From positions 6,047,001-6,111,000 of the forward strand of contig NZ_CP107902.1 in the NCBI RefSeq assembly GCF_036013935.1: a DNA stretch of 64,000 nt, read 5' to 3'. The translations under genes were made by a program, and so were the position numbers. Positions within the stretch are counted from its first letter, which is position 1, and each line of letters begins with the position of its first letter. The stretch is from Streptomyces sp. NBC_00461 (GTDB lineage: Bacteria > Actinomycetota > Actinomycetes > Streptomycetales > Streptomycetaceae). Under the pieces are notes generated by a model that worked only from the letters and a program-made list of their open reading frames with translations, was not told where the DNA came from and ran no database searches. Shown here piece after piece: positions 42,918 through 50,938 of the stretch.

Positions 42918-44381
42918 CTACGTGGGGTCCAGGCCGTGGCTGCGCAGCCACGGCAGCGGGTCGATCGCCGAACCGCCGGCCGGCCTGACCTCGAAGTGCA
43001 GGTGCGGACCGGTCGAGTTGCCCGAGTTCCCGGAGTAAGCGATCGGCTGGCCGGCCTTCACCGACATACCGGTGGAGACGCGGTAGCTGGAGAGGTGGCA
43101 GTACCACGTCTCCGTACCGTCCTTCGCGGTCACGATCATCATGTTGCCGTACGCGCTGTTCCACTGCGTGCGGACTGTGCCGTCGACCGCGGACATCACC
43201 GTCGTGCCGTACGAGACCGGGAAGTCGATGCCGGTGTGCACGGACATCCAGTTGATGCCTGCCTGGCCGAAGTAGGCGCTGAGCCCCTTCTGGGCGACCG
43301 GAAGTGCGAACTTCGGGCGCAGCCGCTCCTTGCGGGCCGCCTCCTCCGCCGCCTTCTTCTTGTCGGCCGCCTGCTGGGCCTTGAGGTCGATGCGCTCCTG
43401 CGTACGGCTGGCCCGGTCGGCGAAGTCGTCGGCGCCGGCGGAGAGGCTCTGGATCTGGGAGTCCAGCTTGTTGTTCGCGGCGGCCGGCTTCACCGCGTGC
43501 GCGTCCGACGCGCTCGCGGAGGTGTCCTGGTCGCCGCCGAAGGTGCCCACGGACGCGGCGGCGATACCGGCCACGCCCATCACACACGCCGAGGGCACGG
43601 CGATCGTCAGCAGCGCGGAGCGCTTGGCGGGCGCACGGCGGCGGGAACGGCTCCCGCTGCGCGAGGCCGCGCGCGACGCCGGAGCCGGCGTGACCTCTTC
43701 CTGGTCGTCGAGGAGCGGGGCGACGGGGGCGACGGAGGGCAGCTCTCCGGTGGCGTCCAACTGGCCGCCGTCCGGCGTGGGCTGGTCGTACGAGCCCTGC
43801 TCGGCCTGCTGTTCGTAGTCGTCGGCGGGCGCGGCCGTGTCGTCGCCTTCGTGGCTCCCGGCGTTCCACTGCGTGGCGTCGTACGCCCCGGTGTCGAAGG
43901 CCTGGGTGCCCCACTCCCACTGCTGGGTCCCGTCGGCGGGGACGCCCGACTGATCGGGCTGGAGCCAGGCGTTCGCGTCCCACTGCCCGGAGACGTCGGG
44001 CCCCGTGGCCTGCGGCGGGATGGCGGAGAGCGGCTGGTGGCCGGCGCTCCAGGCGGTCGTGTCGTACGCGCCGGTGTCGTAGGCGGCGTAGTGCTGGGCC
44101 GCGTACGCGTCGTCGTAGTTCAGGGTCTGGTGACTGCCCGTGGCCCACTGCTGCGCGTCGTGCACGCCGGTGCTGTCGCCCGGGAGGCTGCCGAACAGGG
44201 GGTCGGCGTCGAAGGTCGCGGTGCCGTGACCGGCGGTCGCAAAACCGTTGGTGTCATAGCCGCCGTACGTGGTGAAGTCGCCGTACTGGGCTTCCTGCGT
44301 GCCGTACGAGGCATAGTGCGCCGTGGCGGCGTCGGAAGCCGGAGCCGGGGTCATGGTCCCCGACGGGTGACGGTCGTTCAC
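42918..44381 (-). CDS. M23-family membrane-anchored peptidoglycan metallopeptidase
   Basis: A 487-residue protein. A Gln/Tyr/Asp-rich cytoplasmic N-terminus (about 1-220) contains repeated AYDTGAYDTTAW / AFDTGAYDATQW-like motifs. A basic stretch precedes a membrane span (about 248-268, TIAVPSACVMGVAGIAAASVG). A coiled-coil segment (about 290-370) and the LytM/M23 domain follow, with HTGIDFPV (zinc His and Asp) and GPHLHFEVR (HxH). It should be an active Zn endopeptidase outside the membrane. GTG 44381 has AGAGAAG upstream; ATG 44354 is possible. Confidence 0.87.
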   Translation of the reverse strand: MNDRHPSGTMTPAPASDAATAHYASYGTQEAQYGDFTTYGGYDTNGFATAGHGTATFDADPLFGSLPGDSTGVHDAQQWATGSHQTLNYDDAYAAQHYAAYDTGAYDTTAWSAGHQPLSAIPPQATGPDVSGQWDANAWLQPDQSGVPADGTQQWEWGTQAFDTGAYDATQWNAGSHEGDDTAAPADDYEQQAEQGSYDQPTPDGGQLDATGELPSVAPVAPLLDDQEEVTPAPASRAASRSGSRSRRRAPAKRSALLTIAVPSACVMGVAGIAAASVGTFGGDQDTSASASDAHAVKPAAANNKLDSQIQSLSAGADDFADRASRTQERIDLKAQQAADKKKAAEEAARKERLRPKFALPVAQKGLSAYFGQAGINWMSVHTGIDFPVSYGTTVMSAVDGTVRTQWNSAYGNMMIVTAKDGTETWYCHLSSYRVSTGMSVKAGQPIAYSGNSGNSTGPHLHFEVRPAGGSAIDPLPWLRSHGLDPT

Positions 44382-44562
44382 CAACTTCTCTTTCGCCTCG
44401 ACAACAGGGGCTGCCAGAGCAGTGCGGCGACTGTACCCGTCGGTATACGGGCTCGACAATCTTCAACAGGTTTCGTGCGCGAAGGAAACGGGCATTCGGC
44501 CGTGTTTCGGGGGACGGCGGGCACGAGTTTGGCCCTGCGTTCGAAGAATGTTCGAGGTCGAT

Positions 44563-44620
44563 CGGCCGTCTGAAGGCCGTCTGAAGGTCGTCCGAGTGCT
44601 GCCCGAGTGCTGCCCGAAGG
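44563..44620 (+). repeat. Short tandem 11-bp repeats
   Basis: GGCCGTCTGAA occurs twice in tandem, followed by two copies of CGAGTGCTGCC. They lie between the M23 promoter region and the end of the lipase gene. No function is evident. Confidence 0.6.
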
Positions 44621-44646
44621 CCGTAAGCCTGCTGTGACGGGGGCGG

Positions 44647-45513
44647 TCAGGCCACTGTCAGGCCGCCGGTGCGGGCGGCGGCTTCGGCTCCTGTCCGCTC
44701 GGTGTCCAGGGCCTGACGTATCCCGGTCGCGACGGCGGGATGCACGGGCAGGGCGAGATGGCCGATCCCGCTCACCCGTACGTTCTGCACCATCAGGTCA
44801 GGGTGGTCGATACAGGCGGTCTCCAGCGGGTCCATCAGATGGTCGAGGTCGCTCCAGAAGCTCACGAAGTGCGTACGGCAGCCCGGGGCGGGCCGGGTCA
44901 GCTCCTCGAGCAGCGCGGAGCCGGGGCGCATCTGGCGCACGATCGGGTGCGCGTTCGCCAGCGGGACCACCCGGGTGCCGGAGTGCGGGGTGCCGAGCGT
45001 CACCAGCGTGCGGACGCGGATGTCACCGCCGAGCCGCTGCACGTAGTACCGCGCTATCAGCCCGCCGAGGCTGTGCCCGACGACGTCGACGTGCTTGCTG
45101 CCCGTGCGCTCGCAGATCTCCTCTATGTGCCGGCCGAGCAGCTCGGCCGCGGTGCGGATGTCACAGGTCAGCGGCGAGTAGTTGAGCGACTCGACCTGCT
45201 GCCTGCCGTGCTGGGCGAGGCTGCGGCGCAGCAGCACGAAGACCGAGCGGTTGTCGATGAAGCCGTGCAGGAGGACGACCGGGGGTTTGGTCTCGGTCGG
45301 CAGCTGTGCCGCGCCGTCCGAGGAGGGGAGCCGGGCCGATGACCCGCGGCGTTCCTGCGTGATGCCGGAGGGATAGAGGAGGAGGTGCCCGGCGAGGATC
45401 GCGAACTCCAGGGCGGTCGCCTTCAGCAGGGCCAGGGAGAGTCCCGCCAGTCTGCCCGGGAGCATCCGCTGACAGAGCGGAAGAAGGGGCATCGCTGCCC
45501 TGGTGACCTTCAT
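44647..45513 (-). CDS. Alpha/beta-hydrolase, lipase/PGAP1-like, probably membrane-anchored
   Basis: A 288-residue hydrolase. One hydrophobic N-terminal segment (about 22-45, LAGLSLALLKATALEFAILAGHLLL) is a signal anchor. The catalytic domain starts PPVVLLHGFIDNRSVF (oxyanion region), with nucleophile elbow GHSLGG and an acidic-His pair (DPLETACIDHPD, GIGHLALP). This is the lipase/PGAP1-like branch; lipids or esters are likely substrates, unproven. ATG 45513 follows AGGAGG at 7 bases, a strong site. 340-bp region upstream is shared with icmB. Confidence 0.83.
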   Translation of the reverse strand: MKVTRAAMPLLPLCQRMLPGRLAGLSLALLKATALEFAILAGHLLLYPSGITQERRGSSARLPSSDGAAQLPTETKPPVVLLHGFIDNRSVFVLLRRSLAQHGRQQVESLNYSPLTCDIRTAAELLGRHIEEICERTGSKHVDVVGHSLGGLIARYYVQRLGGDIRVRTLVTLGTPHSGTRVVPLANAHPIVRQMRPGSALLEELTRPAPGCRTHFVSFWSDLDHLMDPLETACIDHPDLMVQNVRVSGIGHLALPVHPAVATGIRQALDTERTGAEAAARTGGLTVA

Positions 45514-45866
45514 GGCCGGCCTCCTGTCGGCACGCAGGAGGACGCCTCTGTCCCCCGTGTGCCCTCGTGAGAAGCCGCGAGGGAGGCGGTCGACGGTTCT
45601 TCATGCCGTCGTCGACACACCGCACCGCCACGGCGCGCGGTCTGCGGTGCCGTGCTGCGGCGACCTCGTTGCGGCTCCTGTTGCGCCTGTTCCCGCCGGA
45701 ACGGTGCGCGGTGAACGTGTCCCATCGTGTGATTTCCCCCTCGGTCAACACCGCGAAACTGCCGGTTGCGGGATGCTGGCGATAACGTTCGTTCACATTC
45801 CCGGCCGGTGCGGGTACTGCAGTACTCGTCGGTAGGGATGAGTGCAGTCGCTTCATGGAGGCAGAC
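45514..45866. other. 353-bp divergent intergenic region, lipase / icmB
   Basis: No gene visible. It should hold both promoters. A 12-bp perfect palindrome, GTACTGCAGTAC, lies at 45814-45825 before icmB, and TTGACC on the minus strand is a possible -35 for the lipase. No riboswitch signature was recognised, including the cobalamin box. Confidence 0.5.
45814..45825. promoter_or_regulatory. Palindromic operator candidate before icmB
   Basis: GTACTGCAGTAC is a perfect 12-bp palindrome 41 bp upstream of the icmB start. The regulator is unknown. Confidence 0.4.
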
Positions 45867-46283
<417 letters not shown>

Positions 46284-46333
46284 GCCTCCGGCGGTGCGGC
46301 CGTTGTGCGGCGCGGGTCGGATGGGGTGACCGG

Positions 46334-46403
46334 CCCTGGGGGCTGTGCCCCCAGACCCTCCTTCGGCCCGAGGGGCCTCGTCCTCAAACGCCGGACGGGC
46401 TGG
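46334..46403 (-). repeat. Interspersed intergenic repeat, copy 2
   Basis: Reverse-oriented copy of the element at 23423-23492 (core CCTCGTCCTCAAACGCCGGA). It lies between convergent icmB and DUF5691 genes and contains a CCCTGGGGGC...GCCCCCAG-type hairpin that may act as terminator. Confidence 0.7.
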
Positions 46404-46471
46404 AGACAACCGGCCGGCCCTGGAAGAGTGCCGCCCCCTCACAGGTTGCCGTCCCCTGGCAGGGCGACCTG

Positions 46472-48088
46472 CTACCCGCCCAGCTCCTCCACCATCACCG
46501 CCCGCAGCCGCAAGGTCGTGACCAGGCGCTGGAAGGCCTCCGCCCAGTAGCCCCCGGCGCCGGGCGACGCGTCCTCCGGTTCGTCCGGTATCGCCAGGAG
46601 GCCGTCGAGGCGGCTCGCCTCGCCGGGGTCGAGACAGCGCTCCGCCAGGCCCATCACTCCGCTGAAACTCCATGGATAACTTCCCGCGTCCCGCGCGATG
46701 TCGAGAGCGTCCACCACCGCCCGCCCCAGCGGCGCGGTCCAGGGCACCGCGCACACCCCGAGCAGCTGAAAGGCCTCGGACAGACCATGGGTCGCGATGA
46801 ACCCGGCCACCCAGTCGGCCCGTTCGGCGGCGCTGAGGGTGCCGAGCAGCTTGGCGCGCTCGGCCAGCGACACCGCGCCCGGGCCGCCGGCCTCCGGGGC
46901 GGAGGGTGTCCCCAGCAGCGCCCGGGCCCACTCGGGCTCCCGCTGCCGCACGGCGGCCCGGCACCATGCCGCGTGCAGCTCGCCCTGCCAGTCGTCCGTC
47001 ACCGGCAGCGCCACGATCTGCCGGGGCGTACGCCCACCGAGCCGCGCGGACCATGTCCCGAGCGGTGTCGCCTCCACCAACTGGCCGAACCACCACGACC
47101 GTTCACCCCGTCCTGCCGGAGCCTTGGCCGCGACACCGTCGCGCTCCATGCTCGCGTCGCACTCGTGCGGAGCCTCGACAGTGATCGTCGGTGTGTCCCG
47201 CGTGCGGTCCACGGCCACACACGCAGCGGCCCTGACGGCCATCCGGGCGGCGAGCGCCGAACCCGGCAGCGCGGAGAGCAGCTCGGCCGCCGTCGCCCTC
47301 ACATTGCGGCTGCGGTCCGCCAACGCCTGTTCCAGGAAGGGCTCGTCCTGCGGGCCAAGTCCCGCGCGCAGCGAGTCGAGGAACATCAGACGGTCCTCGG
47401 CCCGCTCCGTCGACCACGTCGTCGTGAGCAGTTCACGCGCGGCGGCGGGCTCGCGGGCGCGTATGCCGGACAGAAGCGCGACGCGCTCGGCGAACAGGCC
47501 CTCCTCCCACAGGCGTCGGGTCTGCTCCGTGTCCTCGGGGTGCGGCAGGGCGGTGCCTCCGCCCGGCGTCGCGCGCAGGGCGAACCGCCAGTCCGGGTTC
47601 AGCCGGGCCAGCCACACGGCCCGCGGTCCCGCGAACGTCAGCGCCGCCGGCCGCAGGTCCGTACGCCCACGGGCCGCGTCCAGCAGTGCGGGCAGCGCCT
47701 GAGGGGGCGCCGCGAAGCCACGGGCGTTCGCCGTCGCGAGCCACTGGGGCAGCAGCTCCATGAGGTCCGGAGCCGTGCCCCGGCGGCCGCCGCCCGTGCC
47801 GGGACGGTCGGTGAGCAGCAGCGAGAGCCTGCGGGCCGCCGCGGCGGGCAGCGCGGGGCGTGGGTCCTCGGAAGCCGGTTCCGGCCGCCGGGCCGCCCGC
47901 CCGGGACGCAGCCCGGCTCGCCGCCGTACGGTCTCCGCGGCCGCCGCGTCCAGCAGCGCCACCGGTGCCTCCCGCCCCGGTGCACCGCCCGGCGGGGTGC
48001 GCCGCTCCGTCCCGAGCAGCGCGACCGTGACGAGCTCCTCCCAGGCGCCAGGGGCGGGCGCATCCACAGGCGTGGACGTCCTGTTCAT
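46472..48088 (-). CDS. DUF5691-family protein, helical-repeat-like
   Basis: A 538-residue soluble protein with no membrane span or enzyme motif. It starts with WEELVTVALLGTERR, the opening of the DUF5691 family. The middle (about 265-300, DRSRNVRATAAELLSALPGSALAARM) reads like a HEAT repeat, so an extended helical scaffold is likely. ATG 48088 follows AAAGGA at 5 bases. It is the second gene after the SWIM protein on the same strand (106-bp gap), presumably in the same damage-inducible operon. Function unknown; probably a partner of the SWIM/MoxR/DUF5682/VWA set. Confidence 0.72.
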   Translation of the reverse strand: MNRTSTPVDAPAPGAWEELVTVALLGTERRTPPGGAPGREAPVALLDAAAAETVRRRAGLRPGRAARRPEPASEDPRPALPAAAARRLSLLLTDRPGTGGGRRGTAPDLMELLPQWLATANARGFAAPPQALPALLDAARGRTDLRPAALTFAGPRAVWLARLNPDWRFALRATPGGGTALPHPEDTEQTRRLWEEGLFAERVALLSGIRAREPAAARELLTTTWSTERAEDRLMFLDSLRAGLGPQDEPFLEQALADRSRNVRATAAELLSALPGSALAARMAVRAAACVAVDRTRDTPTITVEAPHECDASMERDGVAAKAPAGRGERSWWFGQLVEATPLGTWSARLGGRTPRQIVALPVTDDWQGELHAAWCRAAVRQREPEWARALLGTPSAPEAGGPGAVSLAERAKLLGTLSAAERADWVAGFIATHGLSEAFQLLGVCAVPWTAPLGRAVVDALDIARDAGSYPWSFSGVMGLAERCLDPGEASRLDGLLAIPDEPEDASPGAGGYWAEAFQRLVTTLRLRAVMVEELGG

Positions 48089-48194
48089 GCGGTTCCTTTC
48101 GCTGGGCTGCGCAGGGTTGCTCGGTCGAGGACCGCTGGGCTGCTGAGGCATGGATGGAGGGTGAGGAAGAGGCGGTGGGGTGCGGTGGGCCGGG

Positions 48195-49550
48195 TCAGCA
48201 CAGCTGCACCGCCTCTCCCGCTTCCTCCGGCCAGGCCGTCAGCGGGGTGAAGCCACGGTGGCCGCACTCGCCGAAGACCCTGACCGGGGCGCCGCCCGAG
48301 AGGGCCACCAGACGCCACAGACCGGGCCGGGCACGGACGGCGGGAGCCAGTGGCAGCGCCGCGTCCTCGTCGGCGTCCGCCAGCTGCCATGAGTCGCCGT
48401 CCGGGACCGGTATGACCCGGTCCAGCGCGACCGGGACGGAGTCCAGCCAAGGGTCGGCCCGCAGCGCCTCGCCGTAACGGGCGGCCGCCTGGGCCGTCGT
48501 CACTCCCGGCGGCCGCGTGTGCGTGGGAGCCGGCGGTGCGAACTGCTCGCCCAGGGCCGCGCGCACTTGCCCGGCACCCGGGTACGCGGACACCTCGGCG
48601 TCCAGGGCCAGCCCGACGGGCAGCGTGAGCTCCGGGGCGCGGCCCGCGGCGCCGTAGGAGAGGAGCAGCGCGGTGCGGTCCGAATCGGTGCCGTGGAGCC
48701 AGATCCGGCGGGTCGTCAGGCGTGAGTCGGCCGTGTCGTACTGGGCGACGACCAGCCAGCGGTCCCTGAGCGGCGGGCCGTCCGCCGTGCCGGGCAGGCC
48801 GACGCGGGAACGGACCGTCGCCGCCAGACCGTCCGGCAACCGCTCGCGGTGCAGCCAGCCCTGGTCCAGGAGATGGAGCAACGCGCACTCCTCCAGCAGA
48901 CGCAGCGGCCAGCCGGGCCCGGACGACGGGATCGCCCCCAACTCCCGCACCCGCGCGGCCAGTCCCGGTGCCTGGGCGTCGACCATGCGTGCCGCCGTCT
49001 CCTCCCACAGCCCGTACCCCGCCTGCTCCGCGCTCGCGAGACCGCCGCGCAGCAGATCCGCCAGCCGCTGCTCCAGCTCGGTCGTGCCGGCGGTGATCCG
49101 CTCGGCACGGCGCTCCGCCCGGCGCCGCGCGGCCTCCGGATCACCGGATCCGGAAGAGGAACCGGCCGCCCCCGCCGCCTGCTTCAGTCCGGCGCGCTGC
49201 CTTCTCCCCTCCATCCACTGCTCCGCCCAGTCCGGCACCTGCCCCCGCGGCACCGCGCCGTCCCCGCCCGCCCAGAGCAGCAGCAGGCCCAGAGCGTGCT
49301 TGCACGGGAACTTGCGGCTCGGACAACTGCACTTGTACGCGGGACCCGCAGCGTCCGCGAGGTCGACGACCGTCTGATACGGCTTGCTGCCACTGCCCTT
49401 GCACAGCCCCCACACCGCCCCCTCGTCGGAACTCCCCGCCTCGGACCACGGCCCCGCCGCACCGAGTTTGCTGCCCGCCTTGCGTGACGCGATGTCAGGC
49501 GCCAGTGCCAGCACCTGATCCGCGCTCCAGCGCACCCCCTGCTGAGTCAT
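48195..49550 (-). CDS. SWIM zinc-finger protein
   Basis: A 451-residue protein. The SWIM finger (about 70-92) has C74-S-C76, then C83-K-H85 in CSCPSRKFPCKHALGLLLLW, the classical CxCx(n)CxH. SWIM fingers bind DNA or proteins. The rest is mostly helical without a recognised fold. ATG 49550 (MTQQGVRWS) starts only about 8 bp past the -10 of a DNA-damage promoter, so the message is likely leaderless. It heads the minus-strand half of the divergent five-gene block. Confidence 0.82.
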   Translation of the reverse strand: MTQQGVRWSADQVLALAPDIASRKAGSKLGAAGPWSEAGSSDEGAVWGLCKGSGSKPYQTVVDLADAAGPAYKCSCPSRKFPCKHALGLLLLWAGGDGAVPRGQVPDWAEQWMEGRRQRAGLKQAAGAAGSSSGSGDPEAARRRAERRAERITAGTTELEQRLADLLRGGLASAEQAGYGLWEETAARMVDAQAPGLAARVRELGAIPSSGPGWPLRLLEECALLHLLDQGWLHRERLPDGLAATVRSRVGLPGTADGPPLRDRWLVVAQYDTADSRLTTRRIWLHGTDSDRTALLLSYGAAGRAPELTLPVGLALDAEVSAYPGAGQVRAALGEQFAPPAPTHTRPPGVTTAQAAARYGEALRADPWLDSVPVALDRVIPVPDGDSWQLADADEDAALPLAPAVRARPGLWRLVALSGGAPVRVFGECGHRGFTPLTAWPEEAGEAVQLC

Positions 49551-49557
49551 GACATCG

Positions 49558-49580
49558 AAGGTAGATCCCACCACTGACAA
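49558..49580 (-). promoter_or_regulatory. RecA-independent DNA-damage promoter, SWIM side
   Basis: On the minus strand: TTGTCAGTGG (49580-49571), 7-bp spacer, TACCTT (49563-49558). This matches the promoter class first described for Streptomyces recA and recognised in mycobacteria by PafBC. The SWIM ATG is at the expected transcription start. Confidence 0.85.
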
Positions 49581-49617
49581 TCGGCCTCGCGAGCGCGTTT
49601 GCCCAGGTCGGAACGCA

Positions 49618-49640
49618 TTGTCAGTGGCGTGGTGCACGGT
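49618..49640 (+). promoter_or_regulatory. RecA-independent DNA-damage promoter, MoxR side
   Basis: TTGTCAGTGG (49618-49627), 7-bp spacer, CACGGT (49635-49640). The upstream block is identical to that of the opposing promoter; the -10 is weaker. With its neighbour it forms an 11-bp perfect inverted repeat (CCACTGACAAT ... ATTGTCAGTGG) spaced by 36 bp. Confidence 0.78.
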
Positions 49641-49683
49641 TGGTGACAGATCCGAACCGGCCGAGCTGGAGGGGGCCTCAGCC

Positions 49684-50832
49684 ATGTCTGTGTCCGTGGA
49701 GTCCGTGGAACCTACGACCGTCGAAGCAGCCCAAGTACTCGCGAAGGAGCCGGCCGAGGCGTTGCGACCGCACGCCGAGAACGCCTTCGCCGGTGAACTC
49801 GCCGCGCTCGCCGAGCAGGACGACCGCCCGCGCCCGGCCCGCTGGCGGCTGTCGCCGTGGGCGGTGGCGACGTACCTGCTCGGCGGCACCCTGCCGGACG
49901 GCACGGTGATCACGCCGAAGTACGTGGGCCCGCGCCGCATCGTCGAGGTCGCCGTCACGACACTCGCCACCGATCGCGCCCTGCTCCTGCTCGGCGTCCC
50001 CGGCACCGCGAAGACCTGGGTGTCCGAACATCTGGCCGCGGCGGTCAGCGGCGACTCGACGCTGCTCGTGCAGGGCACGGCGGGCACGCCGGAGGAGGCG
50101 ATCCGCTACGGCTGGAACTACGCGCAGTTGCTCGCCAACGGCCCCAGCCGCGACGCCCTCGTGCCCAGCCCGGTCATGCGGGCCATGGCGGAGGGGATGA
50201 CGGCGCGAGTGGAGGAGCTGACCCGTATCCCGGCCGACGTGCAGGACACGCTGATCACGATCCTCTCCGAGAAGACGCTGCCGATACCGGAGTTGGGGCA
50301 GGAGGTACAGGCGGTCCGCGGCTTCAACCTGATCGCCACGGCCAACGACCGCGACCGCGGGGTCAACGACCTCTCCAGCGCCCTGCGCCGCCGCTTCAAC
50401 ACGGTGGTGCTGCCGCTGCCCGAGAGCGTCGAAGCCGAGGTCGACATCGTCTCGCGGCGCGTCGACCAGATCGGCCGCTCCCTCGACCTGCCGGCCGTGC
50501 CCGAGGGCGTCGACGAGATCCGCCGTGTCGTGACCGTCTTCCGTGAGCTGCGCGACGGGATCACGTCCGACGGCCGTACGAAGGTCAAGTCGCCGAGCGG
50601 CACGTTGTCGACGGCCGAGGCGATCTCCGTCGTCACCAGCGGGCTCGCGCTGGCCGCTCACTTCGGCGACGGCGTGCTGCGGGCCGGCGACGTCGCCGCG
50701 GGCATCCTCGGCGCCGTCGTCCGCGACCCGGCGGCCGACCGCGTCATCTGGCAGGAGTACCTGGAGGCGGTCGTCCGCGAGCGCGACGGCTGGAAGGACT
50801 TCTACCGGGCCTGCCGGGAGGTGAGCGCGTGA
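49684..50832 (+). CDS. MoxR-family AAA+ ATPase
   Basis: A 382-residue AAA+ protein. Walker A GVPGTAKT (104-111) is intact. The Walker B region is unusual (VEELTRIPADVQDTLITILSEK instead of the standard hhhhDE), but the EEL acid and following helix are kept. Sensor 1 is GFNLIATANDRDRG and the arginine region is SSALRRRFN. MoxR ATPases work as chaperones with VWA proteins; a VWA protein is encoded downstream. ATG 49684 has GGAGGGGG at 8 bases. First gene of the plus-strand half of the block. Confidence 0.86.
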   Translation: MSVSVESVEPTTVEAAQVLAKEPAEALRPHAENAFAGELAALAEQDDRPRPARWRLSPWAVATYLLGGTLPDGTVITPKYVGPRRIVEVAVTTLATDRALLLLGVPGTAKTWVSEHLAAAVSGDSTLLVQGTAGTPEEAIRYGWNYAQLLANGPSRDALVPSPVMRAMAEGMTARVEELTRIPADVQDTLITILSEKTLPIPELGQEVQAVRGFNLIATANDRDRGVNDLSSALRRRFNTVVLPLPESVEAEVDIVSRRVDQIGRSLDLPAVPEGVDEIRRVVTVFRELRDGITSDGRTKVKSPSGTLSTAEAISVVTSGLALAAHFGDGVLRAGDVAAGILGAVVRDPAADRVIWQEYLEAVVRERDGWKDFYRACREVSA

Positions 50833-50938
50833 ACGACCTGGGATGGGGTCGTACGGGCGGAAGCAAGCAGCCGGGCGGGGAAAAGGGATCGGGCGGCTCC
50901 GTGTGCACGGCGGACGAGGGTGGCATTCGGGGGTTGCG

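Noticed and set aside
49571..49627. Single long inverted repeat acting as a terminator
   Set aside because: The arms lie 36 bp apart in a divergent promoter region and each is followed by a -10 at the right spacing, so two promoters explain it better.
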